Origin: Gracilimonas amylolytica
GTDB lineage: Bacteria > Bacteroidota > Rhodothermia > Balneolales > Balneolaceae
Length of the DNA stretch: 64,000 nucleotides
Assembly: GCF_002911695.1 (NCBI RefSeq)
Contig: NZ_PQBS01000037.1
Coordinates: 250,146 to 314,145 of the forward strand
Direction: 5' to 3'
In this document: positions 35,166 to 44,277 of the stretch, in pieces
Position numbering within the stretch: position 1 is the stretch's first letter
Layout: the number at the start of each line of letters is the position of its first letter
The notes under the pieces: generated by a model
Told to the model about the DNA's origin: nothing
Seen by the model: only the letters and a program-made list of their open reading frames with translations
Databases searched by the model: none
Made by a program: the position numbers and the translations under genes

Positions 35166-37142
35166 ATGACAGAAGAAACGAAACAAGAACAAAACGAAGC
35201 AGCTGAAGCACAGGTCGAAGTAACCCAGGCTGCGAATGAAACTGAAGAAGTTGCCACTGAAGAAGAAGTAGCAACACAAGCCGAAGAAACGGCTGCTGAA
35301 GAGAGAAAAGAAACACTGACTCACGTATTTTCAGGTGATGTTGAAGGTGATGTATATAAGCTTGAAGACCTTCAAAGACCTTCTGATGAATATACTGATG
35401 AAGAGTACAATGAGATGGTGGGTATGTATGAAGATACCCTCAACGAAATTGAAGAAAAGGAAATCGTACAAGGCCGGGTTGTCTCTGTTGATGACAAATA
35501 TGTTGTAGTTGACATCGGTTTTAAATCTGAAGGTATTATTCAGGTTAATGAGTTCTCTAATGAAGCCCTCGAAGAAATGGAAGTGGGCGATGAGATCGAA
35601 GTATTCCTTGACAGAGTAGAAGATAAAGAAGGACAGTTGATCCTTTCCCGCCGTAAAGCAGATATTCTGCAGGCATGGGAGAAAATCGAATCCTCACACG
35701 ACAATGGTGATATCATTGAAGGTTACATCAAACGACGTATCAAAGGTGGTATGGTTGTGGATATTCTTGGCATTGATGCCTTCCTTCCCGGTTCACAAAT
35801 TGATGTGCGTCCGGTTCGTGATTTTGATGCCTACGTGGGTAAGACCATGGAATTCCAGGTTGTGAAGCTGAATATGGCCGCTGAGAACGTTGTTGTTTCT
35901 CACCGTGCTCTTATTGAGTCTGACCTTGAAGACCAAAGAGAAGAAATTCTTGAGTCTATTGAAGCCGGTCAGGTTCTTGAAGGTACCGTTAAAAATATCA
36001 CAGACTTCGGTGTATTTATCGATCTTGGTGGTGTTGACGGACTTCTTCACATCACGGACCTTTCCTGGGGACGTGTTGATGATCCAAATGAGATCGTATC
36101 TCTGGATCAGCGCATGAACGTTGCCGTTATCGACTTTGATGAGAAGAGCAAACGCGTTTCTCTTGGTCTTAAGCAGCTTCAGCCGCATCCGTGGGAAGGA
36201 ATCAAAGACAAGTATCCTGAAGGAATGAAAGTTCAGGGTCGTGTGGTATCTATCGCCGATTACGGTGCTTTCATCGAGCTTGAAAAAGGCGTTGAAGGAT
36301 TGATCCACATTTCTGAAATGTCCTGGACACAACACATTAAGCATCCATCTCAATTGGTTGAGAAGGACGACATCATCGAATGTATCGTTCTGAACATCAA
36401 CGAAGATGAGAAGAAGATCTCTCTTGGTGTTAAGCAACTTGAAGAAGATCCATGGGCAGATATCCTGGAAAGATTCCCAGTCGGTTCTAAGCATACCGGT
36501 ATTGTTCGCAACCTCACCAACTTCGGTGTGTTTGTTGAACTTGAACCAGGTATCGATGGTCTGATCCACGTATCTGACTTAAGCTGGACTGAGAAAGTTG
36601 ACCATCCAAATGAGGTTGTTGACAAAGATCAGGAGATCGAGGTTGTGATCCTCGGCGTTGACTTCGATAACAGAAGAATCACACTTGGACACAAGCAAGT
36701 TGAGGACAACCCTTGGAAGAAATATGCTGAAGCATACGCGCCAGGAAATAAAGTGGAAGGCGAAGTTATCAAAACCACTGACAAAGGCGTATTTGTTAAG
36801 CTTCCATTAGGTGCCGAAGCATTCCTGAACTACTCTAAAGCTACTGAAGCAGAGTACAAGGAAGGCGATAAGGTTGAAGATGCTTTTGTTCTTAACTTTG
36901 ATGAAAACAGCAAGAACATTGAATTGAGTCAGCTGGATTCAGACAAGAACAAAGCTAAGAAAGCCAAGAAGAAAGTTGAATCTTCTAACATGGAAACCGG
37001 TGCCCCAACACTGGGTGAAATGTCAGGTTTGGCTGCTTTGAAAGCTGATATGGAAGAAAAGGAAAAAGCTGAAGCTCAGAAGAAAGCTGACGCCGCTAAA
37101 GCTAAAAAGAAAACAGAAGAAGACTCTGACGAAGAAGAGTGA
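35166..37142 (+). CDS. rpsA: 30S ribosomal protein S1
   Basis: The 658-residue protein has an acidic Glu-rich N-terminus and six S1 RNA-binding domains, beginning near residues 97, 183, 270, 356, 441 and 530, such as GTVKNITDFGVFIDLGGVDGLLHITDLSW. Its Lys/Glu-rich tail is also typical of Bacteroidota S1. It binds mRNA for the ribosome, which is important in this phylum because of weak Shine-Dalgarno use. It lies downstream of cmk and ends with a strong terminator. Confidence 0.97.
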   Translation: MTEETKQEQNEAAEAQVEVTQAANETEEVATEEEVATQAEETAAEERKETLTHVFSGDVEGDVYKLEDLQRPSDEYTDEEYNEMVGMYEDTLNEIEEKEIVQGRVVSVDDKYVVVDIGFKSEGIIQVNEFSNEALEEMEVGDEIEVFLDRVEDKEGQLILSRRKADILQAWEKIESSHDNGDIIEGYIKRRIKGGMVVDILGIDAFLPGSQIDVRPVRDFDAYVGKTMEFQVVKLNMAAENVVVSHRALIESDLEDQREEILESIEAGQVLEGTVKNITDFGVFIDLGGVDGLLHITDLSWGRVDDPNEIVSLDQRMNVAVIDFDEKSKRVSLGLKQLQPHPWEGIKDKYPEGMKVQGRVVSIADYGAFIELEKGVEGLIHISEMSWTQHIKHPSQLVEKDDIIECIVLNINEDEKKISLGVKQLEEDPWADILERFPVGSKHTGIVRNLTNFGVFVELEPGIDGLIHVSDLSWTEKVDHPNEVVDKDQEIEVVILGVDFDNRRITLGHKQVEDNPWKKYAEAYAPGNKVEGEVIKTTDKGVFVKLPLGAEAFLNYSKATEAEYKEGDKVEDAFVLNFDENSKNIELSQLDSDKNKAKKAKKKVESSNMETGAPTLGEMSGLAALKADMEEKEKAEAQKKADAAKAKKKTEEDSDEEE

Positions 37143-37166
37143 TCTTCACATTTAGCTAACTGATTT

Positions 37167-37205
37167 AAAGCCTCGTTCAAATGTTTTTGGACGAGGCTTT
37201 TTTTA
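37167..37205 (+). terminator. rho-independent terminator after rpsA
   Basis: AAAGCCTCGT (37167–37176) and ACGAGGCTTT (37191–37200) pair and are followed by a T-run. Confidence 0.9.
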
Positions 37206-37238
37206 TGCTTTACAGTTACCAATACCGTAATTTGGGGT

Positions 37239-37607
37239 ATGTGTAAGTTGCAAACATATAGTACTCTGTTTTTAGTCTTGCTTGCAGGCTCTGCCGCCTT
37301 TGGGCAATCGGTTCAGCAGGTCTCTTCTCAGATACAGGCATCCGGTCATCAGATCAATGATGAGTCACTGCCCCCACAATCAGCATTATTTTTTTCTTTT
37401 CAGTTACCGGGTTCGGCTGAGTTCATGGATGTTGAGAACAACCACTTGTCTTCAGCCGAAACGAACCATGAAGAACTTTCACCAAAAGGTGTAGAATCGA
37501 AAGGAAATAACAGGTGCCGGCAAGAACACTACAGAGCAAACTGTTTCCTGATCGAACCCGGACTGAGCCTGAGGAAACTGATCTTCCCACATCACGTTCA
37601 TACCTGA
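37239..37607 (+). CDS. small secreted protein of unknown function
   Basis: The 122-residue protein starts at ATG and has a plausible signal peptide (TYSTLFLVLLAGSAAFGQ with a cleavage after Gly-Gln or nearby). The mature part has two Cys residues (about 3–8 residues apart near the end, CRQEHYRANC), which may form a disulfide. It lies between the rpsA terminator and a tiny membrane-protein gene. I do not recognise it. Because the rest of the sequence is low in conserved pattern, the reading frame is moderately supported only. Confidence 0.5.
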   Translation: MCKLQTYSTLFLVLLAGSAAFGQSVQQVSSQIQASGHQINDESLPPQSALFFSFQLPGSAEFMDVENNHLSSAETNHEELSPKGVESKGNNRCRQEHYRANCFLIEPGLSLRKLIFPHHVHT

Positions 37608-37699
37608 GTAAAACTAAGATCTCATCGGTACAAATCATCATTCCACATTAATTGAATAGAAGGGAATGGTGCATCTTAGAATTTTTAATTTTTACTCAC

Positions 37700-37813
37700 A
37701 TGGAATTTGATGCAGCAACACTCATAATTGCAGCGTTGGCGATCTTATGTTTCGCCATACCCATTGGTTATGATCAGCTAAAGAACAAATCGAAAGAAGA
37801 GGACAAATCCTGA
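37700..37813 (+). CDS. 37-residue single-pass membrane protein
   Basis: From ATG 37700 the frame encodes 37 residues: an acidic N-terminus (Met-Glu-Phe-Asp), one hydrophobic helix (TLIIAALAILCFAIPI) and a charged tail (QLKNKSKEEDKS) before a TGA. It has no signal cleavage site, so it would be an N-out or N-in single-helix membrane protein. It is followed closely by a terminator, which supports a real transcript. Its size is below usual annotation cut-offs, and function is unknown. Confidence 0.6.
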   Translation: MEFDAATLIIAALAILCFAIPIGYDQLKNKSKEEDKS

Positions 37814-37837
37814 TCGATGATCAGGTCACTTAAAAAG

Positions 37838-37884
37838 AAAAAAGCCTCATTTCCCGGAATAGGGATATGAGGCTTTTTTATGGT
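37838..37884. terminator. bidirectional terminator between the small membrane protein and the MoxR gene
   Basis: AAAAAAGCCTCAT (37838–37850) pairs with ATGAGGCTTTTTT (37867–37879), so it has a T-run on each strand and can serve both converging genes. Confidence 0.88.
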
Positions 37885-37922
37885 GATTTTCAGATGAGCT
37901 TGTAAATCAGAAGCGTTTACTT

Positions 37923-38924
37923 CTAAGGCACCTGTACATTATTCATGATCTTGGTAACGATATCTTCGGGACCAATATCCTCGGCTTCAGCCTCAAAGGT
38001 TGGAATGATGCGGTGTCTCAGAACATCCATGGCAATAGTACGCACATCTTCGGGTGTAACATAGGCTCTGTGCTCCATAAACGCCTGTGCACGGGCCGCA
38101 AGGTTCAGGTTGATGGTGGCCCTTGGTGAGGCACCGAAACTGATCAGATCCTCAAGATCATCCAGATTATAATTCTTTGGTTTTCGCGTGGCAAAAACAA
38201 GATCGATAATGTATTGCTCTACCTTTTCATCCATGTAGATCTCGTTGATCGTCTTTCGGGCATCAAGGATCTTTTGGGGATCTACCACTTTATTCAGTGT
38301 TTCTTTCTCACCCGTTTTAGCCTGCATGCGCATGATCTGCATTTCCTCTTTTTCAGTCGGATAATCGATCTTCAGCTTCAGCATGAAGCGGTCAACCTGA
38401 GCCTCAGGAAGCGGATAGGTACCTTCCTGCTCAACCGGGTTTTGTGTAGCGAGTACTAAAAATGGTTCTTCTAGTTTAAAGGTGCTTTCACCAATGGTTA
38501 CCTGTTTCTCCTGCATGGCCTCAAGTAGGGCACTTTGAACCTTGGCCGGAGAACGGTTGATCTCATCTGCCAGAATGATGTTGGCAAAAATAGGGCCCTT
38601 TTTAACAAAGAAATCGCCTTCTTTCTGATTGTAAATGAGCGTTCCGATCAGGTCGGCAGGGAGGAGATCCGGGGTAAACTGAATACGCTGAAATGACGTG
38701 GCTAACACAGTGGCCAAGCTCGATACGGTCAGTGTCTTGGCCAGGCCGGGAACTCCTTCAAGCAGAACATGCCCATTGGTGAGTAACCCCACTAACAATC
38801 GGTCTATCATATATTTTTGACCGATAATAACCTTATCAAGTTCCTTTCTGATATCCTCAATGAAAGCACTGTCCTTCTCGATCTTTTGGGTCAGGGCTTC
38901 CATGTCAACTGCGTATTCACTCAT
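37923..38924 (-). CDS. MoxR-family AAA+ ATPase
   Basis: The 333-residue AAA+ protein has Walker A (GHVLLEGVPGLAKTLT near 51–66), Walker B and sensor 1 (LADEINRSPAKVQSALLEAMQEKQVTIG ... FLVLATQNPVEQEGTYPLPEAQVDRF), and a C-terminal lid, typical of MoxR chaperones. These usually work with VWA/DUF58 proteins in envelope assembly or metal insertion, but no such partner is adjacent here. A TATATTTG box at 38997–38990 on the minus strand is a good -7 promoter candidate. Confidence 0.92.
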   Translation of the reverse strand: MSEYAVDMEALTQKIEKDSAFIEDIRKELDKVIIGQKYMIDRLLVGLLTNGHVLLEGVPGLAKTLTVSSLATVLATSFQRIQFTPDLLPADLIGTLIYNQKEGDFFVKKGPIFANIILADEINRSPAKVQSALLEAMQEKQVTIGESTFKLEEPFLVLATQNPVEQEGTYPLPEAQVDRFMLKLKIDYPTEKEEMQIMRMQAKTGEKETLNKVVDPQKILDARKTINEIYMDEKVEQYIIDLVFATRKPKNYNLDDLEDLISFGASPRATINLNLAARAQAFMEHRAYVTPEDVRTIAMDVLRHRIIPTFEAEAEDIGPEDIVTKIMNNVQVP

Positions 38925-38989
38925 ATTTAATAATTCTTTATTTAGTATTAGCTGATGATATGATTATTTTCTCGCCTTAAAAAAGTGAA

Positions 38990-38997
38990 CAAATATA
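38990..38997 (-). promoter_or_regulatory. probable promoter (-7 box) of the MoxR gene
   Basis: TATATTTG on the minus strand fits TAnnTTTG exactly. The -33 box is unclear, with TTG at 16 bases. It is adjacent to the divergent uppP start. Confidence 0.45.
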
Positions 38998-39001
38998 ATA
39001 A

Positions 39002-39808
39002 ATGGACATTTTACAATCTTTTTTATTAGGTATCATTCAAGGATTAACTGAATTTTTACCTATCAGCAGTTCGGGACATCTGGTTTTAGGTAAACAAATT
39101 CTGGGGGTAGAGGTTGAAACCGGGATCACTTTTGAAGTAGTGGTACACTTTGGAACCTTGTGCAGTATCCTTGTTTATTATCGTAAGATCATCTGGGAAC
39201 TGATCACTTCAGGATTAAGCTTCTTGCGAGCTCCCTCAGCAAAGAAAGAAGACCCCAATGTAAAACTGATCGGTTTTATTTTGATAAGTATGATCCCTGC
39301 CATGATCGTAGGTTTTACACTCGAAGAGCAGGTTGAATCCATATTTTCTTCTCCTTTGATCGTTTCCGGAATGCTTATTGTAACCGGATTAATGCTTTTT
39401 TCCACTAAGTTTGTAAAAGATACTCCAAAGGAAGTCTCTTTAGGCAAAAGTTTCCTGATCGGAATTGCCCAGTCTTTTGCAATGATACCGGGTATAAGTC
39501 GTTCAGGTTCCACTATTTCCACAGCTTTATGGCTTGGGGTGAAACGGGAAGCAGCCGCTAATTTTTCATTCCTGATGCTGATCCCTGTTATTGCCGGTGC
39601 CATGCTGCTTGAAGTGAAAGAACTTATTGAGCTGGGTATTTCTGATGCAGCCCTGATAAATCTGGTGATAGGATTTTTTGCAGCATTTATTTCAGGTTAT
39701 TATGCTCTCAAATATCTAATTATCATTCTTAAAAGACGCGGTTTCCATTATTTTGCCTATTACTGCTGGATCGTCGGTGCAGTAGGTTTGGTGTATTTCT
39801 TTGTATGA
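39002..39808 (+). CDS. uppP: undecaprenyl-diphosphatase
   Basis: The 268-residue polytopic membrane protein matches UppP/BacA, with the GIIQGLTEFLPISSSGHLVLG motif at the N-terminus and the second motif PGISRSGSTISTALWLGV near residue 165. It dephosphorylates undecaprenyl pyrophosphate to recycle the lipid carrier in cell-wall synthesis. Several hydrophobic segments fit the known topology. It is divergent from MoxR and followed after 82 bases by the lipoprotein gene. Confidence 0.97.
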   Translation: MDILQSFLLGIIQGLTEFLPISSSGHLVLGKQILGVEVETGITFEVVVHFGTLCSILVYYRKIIWELITSGLSFLRAPSAKKEDPNVKLIGFILISMIPAMIVGFTLEEQVESIFSSPLIVSGMLIVTGLMLFSTKFVKDTPKEVSLGKSFLIGIAQSFAMIPGISRSGSTISTALWLGVKREAAANFSFLMLIPVIAGAMLLEVKELIELGISDAALINLVIGFFAAFISGYYALKYLIIILKRRGFHYFAYYCWIVGAVGLVYFFV

Positions 39809-39890
39809 TTCTTTAGGAAATATTCGATTCAAATTAGTAGAATTAGTCAGGACTTCGTTTCTTCTTTCAATATCAATCGTGAGGTGACCT

Positions 39891-41057
39891 ATGCTTAAAC
39901 GACTATTTGTAGTTCTATTTTCAGTGATCCTGATTACCGGATGTAACTCCTCTGAAAAGCTTTTGCAGAAAGGTGAGTACGATCGAGCCATCGAGAAAGC
40001 TGTTAATAAACTCAGAAAGGATCCCGGTAATGATAAAGAGTTATATGTGTTGAAAGAGGCTTATACCAAGGCTAATACATTTGACATGGATCAGATCACC
40101 TTTCTTGAAAAAGAAGGCAGAAGTGAAAATTACGTACGGATATATGAGCTTTACGGTCGGCTTGATCGCAGACAAGACAGGATCAAAACGTTGCCTTCCA
40201 GGCTTTTGAATGAGTTCCGGATCATTGATTACGATGATGAATTGATCGCCTCAAAAGAACAGGCGGCTGAAACGTCTTACCTGCAAGGGCTTGAATTTCT
40301 GGACATGGGGGGAAGGGAAAACGCGCGGCGGGCGTATTATGAATTTGAAAATGTTCAGGACCTGTATCCAAACTACAAGGATGTGAATGATCTGCAACGG
40401 GAAGCAGCCTATCTGGGTACCAATCAGGTCTTGTTTGTTGTTGAAAATAATTCAGAGATCATGCTGCCCGAACGCTTTGAGGCTGAGTTGCTTAAGATCA
40501 GCCTGGGCGACCTGAATAATCGCTGGATACAGTACAGTGTGTATGAGAATGAGGAGGTGAATTACGACTATTTTGTTGCTTTGAACATCAATCGTATATC
40601 AATGAGTCCTGAAGGCCTGGAGCGCGAAAAGTACACAGAATCTGTTGAGATTCAGGATGGCACCAAATACGTGTTGGATCAAAGAGGGAACGTCATGAAA
40701 GACTCCCTGGGTAATGATATCAAAGTTCCGAATATGATCACGGTATCAGCAGAAGTTCAAACTCAGAGACAGTTCAAGGAAGCTACCGTTGGCGGAAGTC
40801 TTGACTATATTGACCTGCGTACAGATCAACTGGTTAGATCTGAAAATATTGGTGTCACCGCTGTGTTTGAGCATGTTTCAGGTGCATTTACCGGTGATGA
40901 GCGTGCTTTAAGTGAAGACTCCAGGGAGATCATTGAAAGAAGGGCCGTGCCATTTCCAAACGATGAATTCATGCTGATGGATGCAGCTACTTTACTCAAA
41001 GAACGTGCTAAGGATATCATGTACCGAAACCGGGAATTACTGAGTTCTACTTACTGA
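39891..41057 (+). CDS. lipoprotein of unknown function with TPR-like N-terminus
   Basis: The 388-residue protein has a lipoprotein signal ending in LITGC at residue 18. Residues 20–120 are helical with TPR-like repeats (YDRAIEKAVNKLRKDPGNDKELYVLKEAYTKAN). The second half has strand-rich sequence. GAGGTG, a good Shine-Dalgarno sequence, precedes the start, which is unusual in this window. It would sit in the envelope facing the periplasm. Length and domain order do not match a family that I can name with certainty. Confidence 0.72.
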   Translation: MLKRLFVVLFSVILITGCNSSEKLLQKGEYDRAIEKAVNKLRKDPGNDKELYVLKEAYTKANTFDMDQITFLEKEGRSENYVRIYELYGRLDRRQDRIKTLPSRLLNEFRIIDYDDELIASKEQAAETSYLQGLEFLDMGGRENARRAYYEFENVQDLYPNYKDVNDLQREAAYLGTNQVLFVVENNSEIMLPERFEAELLKISLGDLNNRWIQYSVYENEEVNYDYFVALNINRISMSPEGLEREKYTESVEIQDGTKYVLDQRGNVMKDSLGNDIKVPNMITVSAEVQTQRQFKEATVGGSLDYIDLRTDQLVRSENIGVTAVFEHVSGAFTGDERALSEDSREIIERRAVPFPNDEFMLMDAATLLKERAKDIMYRNRELLSSTY

Positions 41058-41073
41058 TAAACATCAGCTCTGA

Positions 41074-42249
41074 TCAAAAAAGGTAACCGGCGGTAAAGTA
41101 TAATCCATAGCCATCGTCAGAAAAACCGAGGTCAGCACGAAATATAAAATTCGCGTTGAAGAAAGAACTTGTGCCTCCCAAACCATAAGTGTATTTAAGA
41201 TCATCAAACACGTCCTTTAATGAGGTTCCATTGGCATAGGTTCGTCCTGCATCAAAGAAAAGAGTACCACCAAATTTGACTTCATAAGCAGGGAATTCGA
41301 ATAGCCAGGTTCTCAGTTCGGTATTCAGTAAAAGGGCATTATCATCCATGAACCGGTTTTGCGGGTAACCCCTCATGGTCTCTTCGCCACCTATGACCGG
41401 AAGTTTTCTGAATGGAGCCTCTCCGTCAATGTGTTGATATGAGAGGCGATTGGCAAAAGTGATATCCCGGATAAGGTGAAAGGTGTAATACGTTCTGATC
41501 TCACTTTCAACGAAGGGAAAGATATCGGTTGTCCGGGTGTAATCTTTGATCAGCTGAAACCCTGCTTTGCCATAGATGCCATTACGGGGATCGAATTCGT
41601 TATCACGACTGTCAAAAATATATCCGGTTCCAAGAGAAACAGTCCCTGACTTTTCTACACCCACAGGACTTCTCTGATACAAATATGAATTTTGACCGAT
41701 ATCCACCGGGTTGTGATAATCAAATTCGGTCAGGAAATACACATCAGATGAATATCCTGATGAGTATTGTTTCAATGAATGGCGAAGGATCGATTCTATG
41801 CCAAACGAAAAAGATTCGTAATAGTAGAATTCCTGATCTTCTAAAATAGAGGGATGCAGATCATCGTAGGTACCAACTCCATAAAATTGATCATTCAGGA
41901 ACTTGGAAACAAACAGTTCAGTGGTGAGTCGTTTTCTTTGATCAAAGATATGAGGTTTATCGTACAGGATGGATGCAGAAAATAATCCATTCGTGGAAGC
42001 CAATGCATCAACCGTAAAATATGAGTAAAATGGCCGAACCCCATCTCTGTAATGATACCGGCTTATGATCCCACCACCGATCAAGCCATAGTCGCTGTTG
42101 TATCCCAAAGCCGGCATAAAGGCAAAGTCCAGGGTATCGGTCACAGTGATCCGTTTCCCTTCATCGCTAATGGGTTGTGCGAAAGTCTCGGGCAGTGAAC
42201 CTGTTAAGATGATCACAAAAATAAAAAAATAGGACCTAAAGCGTTTCAA
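41074..42249 (-). CDS. outer-membrane beta-barrel of the BamA/surface-antigen type
   Basis: The 391-residue protein has a signal peptide (KRFRSYFFIFVIILTGSLPETFA) and a C-terminal barrel with the GGEETMRGYPQNRFMDDNALLLNTELR motif near residues 290–318. This is the conserved surface-antigen (D15/Omp85) RGY-type segment, and the protein ends in a strand with a final aromatic Phe. No POTRA domains are obvious before the barrel, and length is short compared with BamA, so it resembles the short surface-antigen or patatin-associated group. It may insert or secrete proteins or serve as a receptor. A TTG at 42249 is the apparent start. It is convergent with the lipoprotein. Confidence 0.82.
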   Translation of the reverse strand: MKRFRSYFFIFVIILTGSLPETFAQPISDEGKRITVTDTLDFAFMPALGYNSDYGLIGGGIISRYHYRDGVRPFYSYFTVDALASTNGLFSASILYDKPHIFDQRKRLTTELFVSKFLNDQFYGVGTYDDLHPSILEDQEFYYYESFSFGIESILRHSLKQYSSGYSSDVYFLTEFDYHNPVDIGQNSYLYQRSPVGVEKSGTVSLGTGYIFDSRDNEFDPRNGIYGKAGFQLIKDYTRTTDIFPFVESEIRTYYTFHLIRDITFANRLSYQHIDGEAPFRKLPVIGGEETMRGYPQNRFMDDNALLLNTELRTWLFEFPAYEVKFGGTLFFDAGRTYANGTSLKDVFDDLKYTYGLGGTSSFFNANFIFRADLGFSDDGYGLYFTAGYLF

Positions 42250-42342
42250 ACGATCTTTATAAATTGAATTTTGATGGATATGGAGCCCCGAAGATAAAAG
42301 CTTTATCGACCTATCTAAATTAGAGTATGGGTGTTATCGGTT

Positions 42343-44070
42343 CTATAGTAAAATGACCAAAAGGGCTACGATAAACCCGAATAATATAAAGGACAGTGCC
42401 GCTCCAATTGACGCTGAAAATCCATCCGATTTGACCTCACGGCCTTCTGCCACAAATGATGGCAATAAGATCTTTAGAGGATTCTTGGATACCGATGAAA
42501 CACCCCCTGCAATCGCATAGACTACCTGCTCAGCTTTGCCAAACAGGTTATTTGGGAAGGTAACGAATATCTTTTCTACGATAGTTGCCGGTTTGCGATA
42601 AAACCAGTCGGTGTCTGAGGAGATGGTTGAAGAGGTGTTCAAATGATCTTTAAGGAACCAGAAAGCAACAAAAGCCAGTACCAGGATCTGTGTCATTTCT
42701 ACGAAATTATACACTGAGAATGGCTGGAAGTCAGTTGGATAGGGCAGTTGGGTGTAAAGAAGTTGAGGAGCCACTCCAAACAGAATGCAGAAAAAGGCTC
42801 CAACACCCATTGCCACTTTCATGTTCACAGGTATAGCTTTGAGTTCCAGATCCTCTGTTCTTTCCCTGAACCATGTAAAGTAGGGGAGTTTAAGTCCTGA
42901 GTGTATGAATGTTCCGATGGTTGCAATAAGTAGCAACAAGATAGGCCATTCCAGGTGAGCGTCTCCCATGGCACCGGAGATCATTGTCTTACTGATAAAC
43001 CCATTCAGAAACGGAGCTCCTGAAATTGATAGGGCACCAACCAGATACAATCCAAGAACTAAAGGCATTTTTTTGGAAAGTCCGCCTAATTCGCTCAGTT
43101 TACTTTTTCCGGTTGAGTAAATAACGGCACCTGCTGCCATAAACAACAGAGATTTATAAATAATATGATTGAAAGCATGAGCTGTGGCACCATTAAGGGC
43201 AAGTTCAGAACCGATTCCAATAGCGGTCACCATATAACCGATCTGACTGATGATGCTATAAGCCAGGATCTCACGGATATCATTTGCAAGTAGGGCATAA
43301 ATGGTGCCATAAATGGCCATGATCACTCCAACCCAGATCAAAACTTCCCATCCGGGGAATAGGCGGATCATCACGTAAACTGCAGATTTTGTAGTCAAGG
43401 CACACATAAATACCGCTCCGGTAATAGTAGCTTTTGGATAGGCATCAGCAAGCCATGCGTGCAGAGGCGGTACGGCTGTGTTCAATGCCACACCCAGAAG
43501 TATAAAAATGTTTGCAAGGGTGTAATCGGGCATCAGCTGTTCGAGATAGAGAGATCCGCCTGCATTCAGATGTAACAAGATACCGGTAAACAATAAGCCA
43601 CCACCAAGAATATGAACCAACAGGTAGCGCATACCTGCTTTATCCGATTCGTTTGTACGCCTTGCCCAGATCAGGTAAGAAGAGGCCGCGGCCATCAGTT
43701 CCCAGAATATGAACAGAGTGAAGTAATCCCCTGCAAAGGTTACCCCAAGGGCTCCACCTGCGTAGGCAAGTGCCGAACTTTGCTGTCCTATGTCTTTGAT
43801 ATGGAAAGCATATATCCCTCCAATTATAGTGATGAGGGAGAAGATGATCCCAAAAATTCGGCTTAATCCATCTACCGAAAGAAGTTGTAATTCATAACTG
43901 GCGAAGGATACCTGTAACAGATCACCATCAGGTAGATTCCAAAGGATCCCCAACGCGATCAGAGGAAAGGTGATAAAAGCAGCACTTCTGACACGTTCCG
44001 GTAACAGTGGAAGCACGAGGGCTCCCAATATCAAAATTATAGCCGGAATTGAAATGAGCTCAACGATCAT
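42343..44070 (-). CDS. Mrp/Mbh-type antiporter subunit D-like, third copy (575 residues)
   Basis: The polytopic protein belongs to the ND5/MrpA/MrpD proton-pumping family (NuoL/M/N type), with the TM5 Glu 124 in FIFWELMAAASS, the TM8 TTKSAVY Lys and the HIIYKSLLF Lys. The usual TM7 Lys in GVGVKxxxxPLHxWL is replaced by Asn 197 in GVALNTAVPPLHAWL. This is seen also in some proteobacterial subunits. It is the last gene of the operon and may take the role of the membrane core of MrpA. The 71-residue protein precedes it, overlapping by 11 bases. Confidence 0.9.
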   Translation of the reverse strand: MIVELISIPAIILILGALVLPLLPERVRSAAFITFPLIALGILWNLPDGDLLQVSFASYELQLLSVDGLSRIFGIIFSLITIIGGIYAFHIKDIGQQSSALAYAGGALGVTFAGDYFTLFIFWELMAAASSYLIWARRTNESDKAGMRYLLVHILGGGLLFTGILLHLNAGGSLYLEQLMPDYTLANIFILLGVALNTAVPPLHAWLADAYPKATITGAVFMCALTTKSAVYVMIRLFPGWEVLIWVGVIMAIYGTIYALLANDIREILAYSIISQIGYMVTAIGIGSELALNGATAHAFNHIIYKSLLFMAAGAVIYSTGKSKLSELGGLSKKMPLVLGLYLVGALSISGAPFLNGFISKTMISGAMGDAHLEWPILLLLIATIGTFIHSGLKLPYFTWFRERTEDLELKAIPVNMKVAMGVGAFFCILFGVAPQLLYTQLPYPTDFQPFSVYNFVEMTQILVLAFVAFWFLKDHLNTSSTISSDTDWFYRKPATIVEKIFVTFPNNLFGKAEQVVYAIAGGVSSVSKNPLKILLPSFVAEGREVKSDGFSASIGAALSFILFGFIVALLVILL

Positions 44071-44275
44071 AGTAATCTTCGTTGCTTAAGATGAATATTT
44101 TACCAAGGATCTTTGAACCAAAGATCAAAACGATAGCTCCCAGTCCACCCCATAAGGCATAAAAAGCGGGAACGCTGTTCCACCAGTGTGAGTCGTAGTC
44201 AGCCAGGTAGGTAAATTCCAGTACCAGACTGACGATCAGCAGTAAACCTAATATAATCCAGTGCCAGTTCTTCAT
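44060..44275 (-). CDS. two-helix membrane protein in the antiporter operon (71 residues)
   Basis: The 71-residue protein has two hydrophobic helices (about residues 5–25 and 40–60) with an acidic, Trp-rich link (DYDSHWWN) and a C-terminal charged tail. It starts two bases after the stop of the D-like gene and overlaps the next, so it is translationally coupled. It does not match a named Mrp subunit that I can recall, and may be an accessory or assembly subunit. It could also be a spacer ORF, but the coupling and helices argue for a real protein. Confidence 0.72.
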   Translation of the reverse strand: MKNWHWIILGLLLIVSLVLEFTYLADYDSHWWNSVPAFYALWGGLGAIVLIFGSKILGKIFILSNEDYYDR

Positions 44276-44277
44276 GG

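Noticed and set aside
35793-36569. Long antisense open frame of 258 codons within rpsA
   Set aside because: It is the mirror of codon bias in the six S1 domains and has no start signal, domain or promoter.
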